This document shows, piece after piece, positions 42,419 to 50,633 of a DNA stretch of 64,000 bases (within the stretch, counting starts at the first letter, position 1; each line of letters starts with the position of its first letter). The notes under the pieces are model-generated. The model made no database searches and was not told the origin of the DNA. It worked only from the letters and a program-made list of their open reading frames with translations. The position numbers were made by a program, and so were the translations under genes. The DNA comes from Streptomyces sp. NBC_01571 (GTDB lineage Bacteria > Actinomycetota > Actinomycetes > Streptomycetales > Streptomycetaceae): positions 186,001-250,000 of the forward strand of contig NZ_JAPEPZ010000001.1 of assembly GCF_026339875.1 (NCBI RefSeq), given 5' to 3'.

Positions 42419-45071
42419 GTGTCGACATCACCACCCGCGAGAAGTGCCGCCACCGGCTTCCGCATACTCGGCCGAGGTGTCGTGGCGCTGGGGGCGGCCG
42501 CGACCCTCGTACTGCTGGGGGGGGCTGCCTTCGGCGCAGGCGGCCCAGGCCTCCGACTCCCCACACGTTCTCGCCGGGACGCCGGCAGCGGCGACCGCGA
42601 CGGACGCGAACGGACAGAACACCCCGACCCGGCTCGAGCCCGTGTGCGGGACGCCCGGCAAGGACCGGGCGACCTGCTACGCGATGCGCGCCGCCGACGA
42701 GACTCCCGTCATGCGGCTCGGTGCCACGGCCACCCCCGCCGGGCTCGGCCCCCAGGACATCCAGAGCGCCTACAGTCTGCCCGCGGACGGCGGCGCAGGC
42801 CAGACGATCGCGATCGTCGACGCGTACGACAACCCCCACGCCGAGGCCGATCTGGCCGTCTACCGCGCGCAGTACGGCCTCCCCGCCTGTACGACCGCCA
42901 ACGGCTGCTTCAGCAAGGTCGACCAGCGCGGCGGCACCTCCTACCCGCAGCCCAGTGAATCGTGGGCGGGCGAGATCGCCCTCGACCTGGACATGGTCTC
43001 CGCATCGGCCCCGGGCGCTCACATCCTCCTCGTCGAGACGGACAACGACGGTCTGGAGAACCTCGCCGCCGGTGTCGACCGCGCCGTCGCCCTCGGCGCC
43101 AAGTACGTGTCCAACTCCTATGGCCGGCCGGGTGACTTCGCCTCCGACCTGTCCACCTACGGCGCCTCCTACGACCATCCCGGCGTCGCCGTGGTCGCGG
43201 CCACCGGCGACAACCGGTACGGAGTCTCGTTCCCCTCGACGCTGCCCTTCGTGACCGCCGTCGGCGGAACCGCGCTCACTCCCGCGCCGGACACCGCCCG
43301 CGGCTGGACGGAGACGGTCTGGGCACGTGACCCCTACGGACCCGGCTCCGGGTGCGCGCAGTACCAGGCGAAGCCCGACTACCAGAAGGACTCCGGGTGC
43401 ACCGGCCGCAGCGTGTCGGATGTCTCCGCGGTCGCTGACAACGTTGCCGTCTATCTGACGTACGGTGCGGGCGGTGTCGGCTGGCAGCGGTACGGGGGCA
43501 CCAGCGCCGCCACCCCGCTGATCGCCTCGGTGTACGCGCTCGCGGGCGCCCCTCGCCCCGGCACCTCCCCCGCCTCGTACCCGTACGCGGCCGGCGGCGC
43601 CGGGTTGAACGACGTCACCACCGGTACCAACGGCACCTGCACCACCGATTACCTGTGCCATGCCGGTCCCGGTTACGACGGCCCGACCGGCCTCGGCACC
43701 CCCGCAGGCCTGGCCGCGTTCCGCAGCGGGCCGCACGGCACGCTGTCGGGCACGGTCAAGGACGCGAAGTCCGGCAAGCCCGTCGCCCACGCGACCGTGG
43801 GCTCGGGTCTGGACGTCGCGACGACCGACAGCCGGGGCGCCTACCAGCTGGACCTGCCCGCGGGCACTGTCAAGGACCTCACGGTCCGCGCCTTCGGCTA
43901 CACCGCCTCGGCCCCCGCCACCCTCACCGTCGCCGACGGCCAGTCCCTGACCCGCGACTTCCGCCTCGCCGCGATCCCGCGCGAGAAGGTCCACGGCACC
44001 GTCAAGGACGGCTCCGGCCACGGCTGGCCGCTCTACGCCAAGGTCACGGTGGACGGTTCTCCCGAAGCCCCGGTCTGGACCGACCCCGCCACCGGCGCCT
44101 ACGCGCTCTCCCTGCCCAAGGGCGCGGACTACGGCCTCGAAGTCGCCGCCGCGCTGCCCGGATACGAGACCGCCGAACAGACCGTCTCTGTCGGCGGACA
44201 CCCGGTCGGCAGGAACTTCACCCTGGCCGCGGACCCCGATTCCGCCACGGCCGTCGGCTACACCCTGCGACGCGAGGGCACCACGGAGACGTTCGACTCC
44301 AACACCTCGGCCCCGCAGGGGTGGACGGTGGCCAACGCCTCCGGGACCGACAACGGCTGGGAGTTCGACGACCCGATCCAGCGCGGCAACGCGACCGGCG
44401 GCAGCGGCTCCTTCGCGGTCGTCGAGAGTGACAACTGGCCGATCGGCCCGCACCAGGACAGCCAGTTGATCAGTCCGGTGTACGACTTCTCCGGCAGCGA
44501 GTCGGCCGAACTCGACTTCAAGACTGCCTATTTGTACAACCCGAACAACCAGCAGATGAGCGTGGACGTCACCACCGACGGCGGCACCACCTGGCAGACG
44601 GCCTGGGCCACCTCCTCCACGAGCGGGGACGGCAGGGACCACCGGACCGTGCACGTCCCACTGCGGGCGTACGCGGGTGACAAGGCGGTCCAACTGCGCT
44701 TCCACTTCGTGGCGAACTGGGGCTACTACTGGTCCGTCGACGACGTGTACGTCGGCACGCGCGACCTCGTACCGGTGTCCGGCGGCCTGACCGTCGGCAC
44801 CGTCCGCGACAGCCGCACGGGCGCGGGCCTGGTCGGCGCCACCGTGGCCGACTCCCGGCAGTCGGACGCCACGACGGTCAGCGTGGCGACGCCGGACGAC
44901 ACGGCCGTCGGCGACGGCTTCTACACCCTGTTCGTCGCCGGCCCGGGCAGGCACACGCTGCGCGTGAGCGCTCCCGGCCACGTCACCGCGTACCGAACGA
45001 CCAAGGTGCGTGCGGACCGGACGGTCCGCGCGAACCTCCGGCTGAAGGCCGCCCCGGCGACCTCCGGCTGA
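42419..45071 (+). CDS. Secreted S53 (sedolisin-like) protease with C-terminal carbohydrate/peptidase-associated domains; frameshifted at a G8 run
   Basis: The signal peptide (GTG 42419: RILGRGVVALGAAATLVLLG) is in one frame and everything after PSAQAAQASDSPHV in the next. The switch lies at G8 (42517-42524); seven G would join them. The catalytic domain has the sedolisin Glu/Asp pair in ESWAGEIALDLDMVSASAPG, the oxyanion region VVAATGDNRYG and the Ser in YGGTSAATP. Two carboxypeptidase-regulatory-like repeats (LSGTVKDAKSGKP, VHGTVKDGSGHG), a jelly-roll/MAM-like module (about SAELDFKTAYLYN) and a third repeat follow. Secreted and normally active at acid pH in this family. Confidence 0.8.
42517..42524 (+). 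repeat. G8 homopolymer at the frame break
   Basis: Eight G between CTGCT and CTGCC. Removing one restores a continuous reading frame for the S53 protease. It may be a slippage site, a fixed mutation or a sequencing error. Confidence 0.9.
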
Positions 45072-45086
45072 TCCACGTCGCACACG

Positions 45087-45126
45087 GGTGTCCCCGGCAC
45101 CACGCCGGACCACGGCCGGGGACACC
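45087..45126 (+). terminator. Hairpin terminator after the protease
   Basis: A perfect 12-bp stem (GGTGTCCCCGGC at 45087-45098 and GCCGGGGACACC at 45115-45126) with a 16-nt loop, 16 bp after the stop. Confidence 0.85.
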
Positions 45127-45219
45127 TCGCCACGCCTGCCCGGACCGAAAAAGGGATTGCGGTCACGGACCGCGGTCGGCCAGATGTAGTCACCGATCCT
45201 TCGGCCCGAAGCTGAAGAC

Positions 45220-45314
45220 ATGTCAAGAAGACGTATCAAGGGGAGAGGAGGGACAAGCAGATGATCTCCGCGACCACCGCGCTCGTCTCCTCCCGGGGTA
45301 CGGACAGGATCTGA
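45220..45314 (+). CDS. Two overlapping mini open reading frames (14 and 17 residues)
   Basis: ATG 45220 encodes MSRRRIKGRGGTSR and stops by TGA overlapping ATG 45261 (ATGA), which encodes MISATTALVSSRGTDRI. A GGGGAGAGGAGGG ribosome-site-like stretch (45240-45252) lies 8 nt before the second ATG. The strong site and the coupling suggest possible expression, perhaps a leader peptide for what follows. No known family is recognised. Confidence 0.3.
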
Positions 45315-45357
45315 CCTCGGAACGGACGAGCGCCCTTCACTGGAGCATGACTCGACC

Positions 45358-45435
45358 GTGGACCTGAACAGCCTGACCATACGTCCGATCACCGGACGCG
45401 ACGAACTGAGCCTCTTCTCCCGGGATCAACATGAC
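45358..45435 (+). pseudogene. N-terminal remnant of a Streptomyces acetyltransferase-like gene
   Basis: The GTG at 45358 opens VDLNSLTIRPITGRDELSLF, a beginning I recall from Streptomyces GNAT-like proteins. The similarity stops after about 22-25 codons. The rest of the domain is missing and the frame continues as unrelated sequence. Confidence 0.4.
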
Positions 45436-45583
45436 CTGGGCCTGATCCGTGGCGGCGAGGCGGCCTCCCACGGGGGCGCCTCGCCCACCCGTGCAGCCGG
45501 CCCGGCGACTACGCTGGTTCCCAGGAGGCCGGGACGTCGGAGGGGGAACGCGTCCGATACTTTCTGTGGTCGGAGGAAACCCG

Positions 45584-45970
45584 ATGGGCGACCAGGAGAT
45601 TCGCGCGGCGCTGGACCGCCACTGGGCGGCGTCCGCCGCGGGGGACCAGGACACCGAGCACGAGATCTATCACGACGACGTGATCACTGATTATCCCCAG
45701 TCGGGTGAGCGCATCCACGGTCGCCGCAATCTACAGGCGCTGCGCTCGCACCATCCGGCCGAGCTCACGTTCACCATCCGCCGGATTCTCGGCAGTGGAG
45801 ACCTCTGGATCACTGAATACGTGATCGATTACGACGGGAAGCCGGCGTCCACCATCAGCATCATGGAATTCCGCGACGGCAAGGTCGTCCACGAGACCCA
45901 GTACTTCGCGGATCCGTTCGCTCCACCCGACTGGCGTGCCCAGTGGGTGGAGTCGATGCCCGACTTCTGA
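45584..45970 (+). CDS. SnoaL-like / NTF2-family protein
   Basis: The protein has 128 residues of the cone-shaped NTF2-like alpha+beta fold: an N-terminal helix with AALDRHWAASAAGDQDTEHE, YHDDVITDYPQSGERIHGR, and the late strands YDGKPASTISIMEFRDGKVV and HETQYFADPF. The polar cavity residues (Asp/His/Tyr) are typical of members that bind or convert small molecules. ATG 45584 has GGAGG 7 nt upstream. It stands alone and converges on the secreted glycosidase. Substrate unknown. Confidence 0.9.
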   Translation: MGDQEIRAALDRHWAASAAGDQDTEHEIYHDDVITDYPQSGERIHGRRNLQALRSHHPAELTFTIRRILGSGDLWITEYVIDYDGKPASTISIMEFRDGKVVHETQYFADPFAPPDWRAQWVESMPDF

Positions 45971-46019
45971 CGTCTCCCTCCGAACCTCTCGCCTGCCGTG
46001 TCCGGTCGTGGTCGTCGGT

Positions 46020-48548
46020 CTACGGCGTCGCGGCTGACCGCAGGGTCCACAGATGGTCCGCGGTGCCGTTGTCGGAGTACTGGACGACGTCGGCGCTGTC
46101 GCTGGTGGACATGCCGGCGACGCCGAGCAGCAGACCGCTGTTCTTGTTGACGATCTTGTACTGGCCGCCGTCGGCGTCGATCAGCCGCCACAAGTGATCG
46201 CTGGTGCCGTTGTAGTGGTACTGCTGAACCTGGGCGCTCAGGGCGGTCGATGCGCCCTGCACGGCGAGGAGCAGACCGCTGTTGACATTGACGATCTTGT
46301 ACCAGCCGCTGCCGGCTTTGACGAGTTTCCACAGGTGGTCCGGGGTGCCCGTGTCCGAGTACTGCTGCACGTCGGCGCTGTCGGAGAGCGAGGCGTGCTC
46401 GACAGCGAGGAGTTTGCCGCTGTTGACATTGGCGATCTGGAAGACGGGCGCGGCCCACACCTGGAACTCCGACAGACCCCAACCGGTACCGCCGCCGGCG
46501 TTGGGTGCCACGACGCGCAGCCGGCTGGTCGTCAGGGCGGGGAAGGTGATCTCGTTCTCGGCGTTCGCGGTGGGTGCCGCCGGAGAGCGGGTCTGGCCGG
46601 GCACGGTGGCCCATGCGGTGCCGGTCCAGTACTGCAGGTCGTAGTCGGCCGGGGTACGCACCCCGCCACCGTCGTCGTAGAAGTACAGCCGCACGTCACC
46701 GGTCTTCTGGGCGCGGCCGAAGTCGACGCCGTAGTAGTCGCTGGGGTGGCCGGTGGCGTACGAGGTCCATCGGCTGTTCTCGGGAATGCCCTGCCGGTAG
46801 ACGATGCCGTCGACGGCGTTCCAGACGTTGTCGTAGCTGGAGGTGTAGGAGGCGAAGGGCTGCGGACCGGACGCGAAGCGCTGCCCGTTGGCGGCTGTGT
46901 CCACGGTGGCGTCCGCGCTCGGCGGGGTGTTCGGCGCGCCCACGTCGACCGTGACCGCGCCGAGTTCCGTCCTGGCGGCGACCTGGCTGCCGTCGACGTA
47001 GACGTGCAGGCCGGCCCCCTGGCCGTAACGGCTTCCGGTGCGGTCCCACAGTACGGTCACGTTGTGTCCGTGGTACGGGGTGTTCTCCAGCGCGAAGTAG
47101 TCCCAGCCGGAGGGTGCGAGCGGTTTGACGACCAGGGTGTCGTCGCTCTGGCCCCGCAGGCCGATGAGTCCGGAGATGACGTTGTCGTTGTAGGTGGAGT
47201 GGTTGTAGTCCTCGCTGTGGTTGTTCCCGTCGTAGAGCCAGTTGGCGCTGTCCGGGTCATGGGCCTCGGCGACGTAGGGGGCACCGCCCCGGTACTGGGT
47301 GGCGGCATAGGTGTGCAGCAGTCGGACGTAGTCGCTGTTGGAGAACGCCGACTGGGCCGGGTAGTCCTCCAGCAGGTTCGCCGCCGCCGTCAGCGTCTGG
47401 GACGTCGCGAACGGCCAGGAGGGGCCGTCCCAGCGGCAGCAACTGCCGGCCTGGTACATGAACCAGGGGCTGCGCCGTTCCACCGTCGTCGGCCCGTAGG
47501 GGGCGGCGAACCCGTTGGAGTCCTTGAGTTGGGCGAACGCTCCGGCATTCGCAGCCGGTGCCATGTCGAACATCCAGGGCAGATAGCCCATCAGCTCGCG
47601 GCTGCCGGTCTTGCCCAGTGACGGGTTGTTGTCGCGGGCCACACCGTAGTAGAACTGCCGCCCCGCGTCCCACAGATGCGCCTGCACCGCGCTCCGCAGC
47701 GCGCCGGCGCGGGCTCGGAAGTCGTCCGCCGTGCCGGTGTCGCCCGCCAGCGCGGCGATGGCGGCGATCGCCCGCGCGTCGCCGTACTGGTAGGCGTTGA
47801 TCGTCGGCCGGTAGCCATACCCCCCGTGATACGGATCGGCGGACTCGTACGACGAGGCGGAGTACTCCGTCGCGTCCCACACCGGTGCCTGCCAGTACAG
47901 ACCCAGAGCCGGGTTGAAGTGGTTGCCCCAGCCGTCGTACTGCTTGACGAGCGACGCCAACTGGGACTGCGCGAAGCTCCGGTCCCCGGTGGCCAGCATC
48001 TGCTGCCACACCGCGTCGGCCGCCCAGAAGCTGTACTCGTGGGCCCAGTCCGAGGTGTCGGCGTTCACCTGGTCGGTCTGCGGTTTGGAGAACTGTCCCG
48101 GGCCCCCGAGCCAGTAGTCGACGACGTCCTTGGCGTACGACTGGTCGCGCAGCCACCGCCCCTCGGTGATCTGGTGGCCGGCCGCGGCCGAGATCCCCCC
48201 GTACGGAGCGCCGTAGCCGACCGGCTGGAGGAACTCGCTCGACAGCCAGCCGTACTCCGGCCCGGTGTAGACCAGATGTTCCTTGTAGGTCTGCCAGCGG
48301 TAGTAGTACACGTCCCGGATCTGCTGGTCGGGCACGTCCAGGAAGGGGATGTTGGCCTTGAACCAGGCCGGGTCCTGCACGCCCTTCAACAACGCGTCGT
48401 GGTCGAGGAACGATGTGCCCGCCGGAGCCGGGGAACCGGACGCGGCCGGAACTCCGGCCGCGGCAGGCGCTGCGCCAGTCCCACCCAGGAGACTGCTGAG
48501 CAACGCCACGGCGGCCGCCGCGCCCCACCATCTGCCCAACCTCACCAT
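46020..48548 (-). CDS. Secreted MGH1-like glycoside hydrolase with F5/8-type and ricin-lectin modules
   Basis: The protein has 842 residues. An N-terminal signal peptide (RLGRWWGAAAAVALLSSLLG) is followed by an (alpha/alpha)6 catalytic region (about 60-480; AGSCCRWDGPSWPFATSQTL is the clearest block), a discoidin/F5/8-like module (about 560-690; SRWTSYATGHPSDYYGVDFG) and a C-terminal ricin-type beta-trefoil with three repeats ending HLWKL, HLWRL and HLWTL. The modules suggest binding to complex plant or fungal glycans. ATG 48548 follows GGAGGGG. A LacI-type palindrome lies 108 bp upstream of the start. Confidence 0.9.
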   Translation of the reverse strand: MVRLGRWWGAAAAVALLSSLLGGTGAAPAAAGVPAASGSPAPAGTSFLDHDALLKGVQDPAWFKANIPFLDVPDQQIRDVYYYRWQTYKEHLVYTGPEYGWLSSEFLQPVGYGAPYGGISAAAGHQITEGRWLRDQSYAKDVVDYWLGGPGQFSKPQTDQVNADTSDWAHEYSFWAADAVWQQMLATGDRSFAQSQLASLVKQYDGWGNHFNPALGLYWQAPVWDATEYSASSYESADPYHGGYGYRPTINAYQYGDARAIAAIAALAGDTGTADDFRARAGALRSAVQAHLWDAGRQFYYGVARDNNPSLGKTGSRELMGYLPWMFDMAPAANAGAFAQLKDSNGFAAPYGPTTVERRSPWFMYQAGSCCRWDGPSWPFATSQTLTAAANLLEDYPAQSAFSNSDYVRLLHTYAATQYRGGAPYVAEAHDPDSANWLYDGNNHSEDYNHSTYNDNVISGLIGLRGQSDDTLVVKPLAPSGWDYFALENTPYHGHNVTVLWDRTGSRYGQGAGLHVYVDGSQVAARTELGAVTVDVGAPNTPPSADATVDTAANGQRFASGPQPFASYTSSYDNVWNAVDGIVYRQGIPENSRWTSYATGHPSDYYGVDFGRAQKTGDVRLYFYDDGGGVRTPADYDLQYWTGTAWATVPGQTRSPAAPTANAENEITFPALTTSRLRVVAPNAGGGTGWGLSEFQVWAAPVFQIANVNSGKLLAVEHASLSDSADVQQYSDTGTPDHLWKLVKAGSGWYKIVNVNSGLLLAVQGASTALSAQVQQYHYNGTSDHLWRLIDADGGQYKIVNKNSGLLLGVAGMSTSDSADVVQYSDNGTADHLWTLRSAATP

Positions 48549-48655
48549 GACGTACCCCTCCGAGCCTGAACGGTGGCCTGACACGGTCTGCTCACTGACG
48601 CCGCACGATGAGCGCCCACCACGGCGGGCAGCCCCTCATCTCTCCCGAACTCCCC

Positions 48656-48669
48656 TTACAACGTTGTAA
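48656..48669. promoter_or_regulatory. LacI-type operator upstream of the secreted glycosidase
   Basis: TTACAACGTTGTAA is a perfect 14-bp palindrome with the central CG typical of LacI/GalR-family operators. It lies in the promoter region of the leftward glycosidase gene. No LacI-type gene is in the window, so the regulator must be elsewhere. Confidence 0.7.
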
Positions 48670-48795
48670 AGCGATGGCCTCGTGAACATGACAACATAGG
48701 GGTCCGGGGGTGTCCAGAGGCCGCGAGCAACGTGCTCGACTCCCGCGCGTGCCGACCGGCGGACGCTCCTCGGGTCGCGCGGCCGGCTGGCTCGG

Positions 48796-48975
48796 TCATA
48801 CGGCTGAGGCGAGTTGCTGCTCGGCCCAGATGGTCTTGCCCCGGTCTTCGTAACGGGTCCCCCACCGCTGTGCGAACTCCGAGACCAGCAGCAGACCGCG
48901 GCCGCCTTCGTCGGTGGTGCGGGAGTGCCGCAGGTGGGGGGCGGCGCTGCTGCTGTCGGAGACTTCACAGGTCAG
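48796..48975 (-). pseudogene. C-terminal part of the split PAS-GAF-SpoIIE-HATPase gene
   Basis: It encodes the end of an HATPase domain: LTCEVSDSSSAAPHLRHSRT, then GGRGLLLVSEFAQRWGTRY and DRGKTIWAEQQ before the stop. The matching first part ends at 50634 on the far side of the IS110 element. Joining 50634 to 48969 (one GGTCAG copy) restores an in-frame gene of 2,379 nt. Confidence 0.9.
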
Positions 48976-49207
48976 TCCCCCTGATCCCTTTCGGGTACGC
49001 CTTGCTGGCGTGAAAACATGATCGCGGTGCCTGCCCGCCGACCCCGATGCTTCGTTGGGACTGTGAGCCCGTAGGTCAGTCTGGCGCCGGGACCGCAGAG
49101 GGGCCACGCACTGTTGCCTCCGAGCACGCCGGTCAGATTCTCGCTCCCCCAGCGGTCCCACGGGCAGGCACCGTCCTGTACTGGCACGGTGTGAAGGGGA
49201 GGGGTTC
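48976..49207 (+). ncRNA. Candidate IS110 bridge RNA
   Basis: A 13-bp stem (49025-49037 with 49161-49173) encloses two subdomains. GGTCAG, the sequence at both element ends, occurs at 49074-49079 in the first (flank TAGGTCAG, compare the target ACAGGTCAG) and at 49131-49136 in the second (CCGGTCAG, exactly as at the right donor end). The second subdomain is closed by an 8-bp stem (49089-49096 with 49152-49159). AGGGG at 49099-49103 is complementary to CCCCT beside the left core. The guide roles are inferred. Confidence 0.55.
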
Positions 49208-50539
49208 ATGGCTGAGGCCGAAGACATCGAGGAGATCGAGCAGGCGGTCGAGCTTGTGGAGCGGGTCGCGGCGATCGACATCGCCAAGGCGTCCGGGATG
49301 GTGTGCGTGCGCCTGCCGCACGAGGACAGGCCGGGCTTTCGGACCCAGCGCGTCTTCAACACCATCGCGACCAGCGGCGCGATCCTGGACCTGGCCGACC
49401 ACCTCATCTGCCAGGGCGTCACCCGCGTGGTCATGGAAGCCACATCGACCTACTGGAAGCCGTACTTCTTCCTGTTGGAGTCGCGTGGCCTGGAGTGCTG
49501 GCTGGTCAACGCCCGTGACGTCAAGAACGTCCCGGGCCGGCCGAAGACCGACCGCCTGGACGCGGTCTGGCTGGCGAAGCTGGCCGAGCGCGGCATGCTC
49601 CGGGCCTCGTTCGTGCCCCCGAAGCCGGTCCGTGAACTGCGCGACCTCACCCGGGCGCGTGCGGTGATGACCCACGAGCGCACCCGCCACAAGCAGCGAA
49701 CCGAGAAGCTCCTCGAAGACGCCCAGATCAAGCTGTCCACCGTGATCGCCGACATCTTCGGGGTCTCGGGGCGCGCGATGCTGCAGGCACTGATCGCGGG
49801 CGAGCGCAGCCCCAAGGCCCTCGCGGACCTGGCCCACGGCACGATCAAGGCCAGTCACACCACCCTCGCCGAAGCCCTGACCGGCCGGTTCGAGGAGCAC
49901 CACGCATTCATGTGCCGGATACTGCTGGACACCGTCGATTACCTCACCGTGCAGATCGACAAGCTCACCGCCCGGATCACCATCCGCCTGGCCGAACTGT
50001 CCACCACCGAGGACGACGAAGGCCCGGGTCAGGGCACGCTGATGCCGATCACCGACGTGGAACGACTCGACGAGATCCCCGGCGTCGGCCCCAGCACCGC
50101 TCAGGTGATCCTCGCCGAGACAGGCCTGGACATGACCGTCTTCCCCACCGCCGGCCACCTTGTCTCCTGGGCGAAACTCTCCCCACGCACCATCCAGTCC
50201 GGCGGGAAGAACACCTCCGGGCCGACGGGCAAGGGCAATCCCTGGCTCCGGGGAGCCCTGGGCGAGGCGGCGATCTCCGCCGCGCGCACCGACACCTTCC
50301 TCGGCGCCCGCTACCGGCGCATCGTCAAACGCCGCGGCCACATGAAAGCCCTGGTCGCGGTCGCCCGCTCGATCCTGGTGTCCGTCTGGCACCTGATGGC
50401 CAACCCGACCGCCCGCTACCGCGAACTGGGCGCGGACTTCCATGCCCGCAACCTCGACCCCGCACGCAAGGCCCGCGACCTGGTCCGCCAGCTCAAGGCC
50501 CTCGGCCACGACGTCACCCTCGCCCCGGCAGCCGCCTGA
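49208..50539 (+). CDS. IS110-family transposase (DEDD RuvC-like recombinase)
   Basis: The protein has 443 residues. The RuvC-like DEDD residues are visible: Asp24 (AAIDIAK), Glu77 (VVMEATS), Asp115 and Asp118 (KTDRLDAVW). The C-terminal Tnp domain has LDEIPGVGPSTAQVILAETG and the conserved Ser region NTSGPTGKGNPWLRGAL. Both domains are complete, with no frameshift, so it should be active. ATG 49208 follows GGGGAGGGG. In this family the enzyme acts with a bridge RNA made from the element's own end. Confidence 0.95.
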   Translation: MAEAEDIEEIEQAVELVERVAAIDIAKASGMVCVRLPHEDRPGFRTQRVFNTIATSGAILDLADHLICQGVTRVVMEATSTYWKPYFFLLESRGLECWLVNARDVKNVPGRPKTDRLDAVWLAKLAERGMLRASFVPPKPVRELRDLTRARAVMTHERTRHKQRTEKLLEDAQIKLSTVIADIFGVSGRAMLQALIAGERSPKALADLAHGTIKASHTTLAEALTGRFEEHHAFMCRILLDTVDYLTVQIDKLTARITIRLAELSTTEDDEGPGQGTLMPITDVERLDEIPGVGPSTAQVILAETGLDMTVFPTAGHLVSWAKLSPRTIQSGGKNTSGPTGKGNPWLRGALGEAAISAARTDTFLGARYRRIVKRRGHMKALVAVARSILVSVWHLMANPTARYRELGADFHARNLDPARKARDLVRQLKALGHDVTLAPAAA

Positions 50540-50633
50540 ACTCCTCCCGACACCCCCGAACACCCCGGAAGAGCCCCCGACAGCCACCGCCGAGGGGCTA
50601 TCTCGCAGTACCCACCTGACCGTCGAGTTTTCC

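Larger units (their letters stand above)
48976..50633 (+). mobile_element. Complete IS110-family insertion sequence
   Basis: About 1,658 bp, flanked by GGTCAG at 48970-48975 and 50634-50639. It holds one transposase gene with 232 bp before and 94 bp after it, and no terminal inverted repeats, as usual for IS110. The uninterrupted target gene can be rebuilt exactly, which fixes the ends to within the 6-bp repeat. The long upstream part is the position of the bridge RNA in the IS110 group. Confidence 0.88.

Noticed and set aside
45220..45314. RiPP precursor peptide
   Set aside because: No leader-core pattern and no modification enzyme or transporter next to it.
42402..45392. A 996-codon open frame on the minus strand
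   Set aside because: It mirrors the S53 protease gene, which has clear catalytic motifs and a terminator on the plus strand.
49208..50539. IS110 transposase as cargo of a larger transposon
   Set aside because: The host gene is rebuilt by removing only 1.66 kb, so no extra cargo is present.
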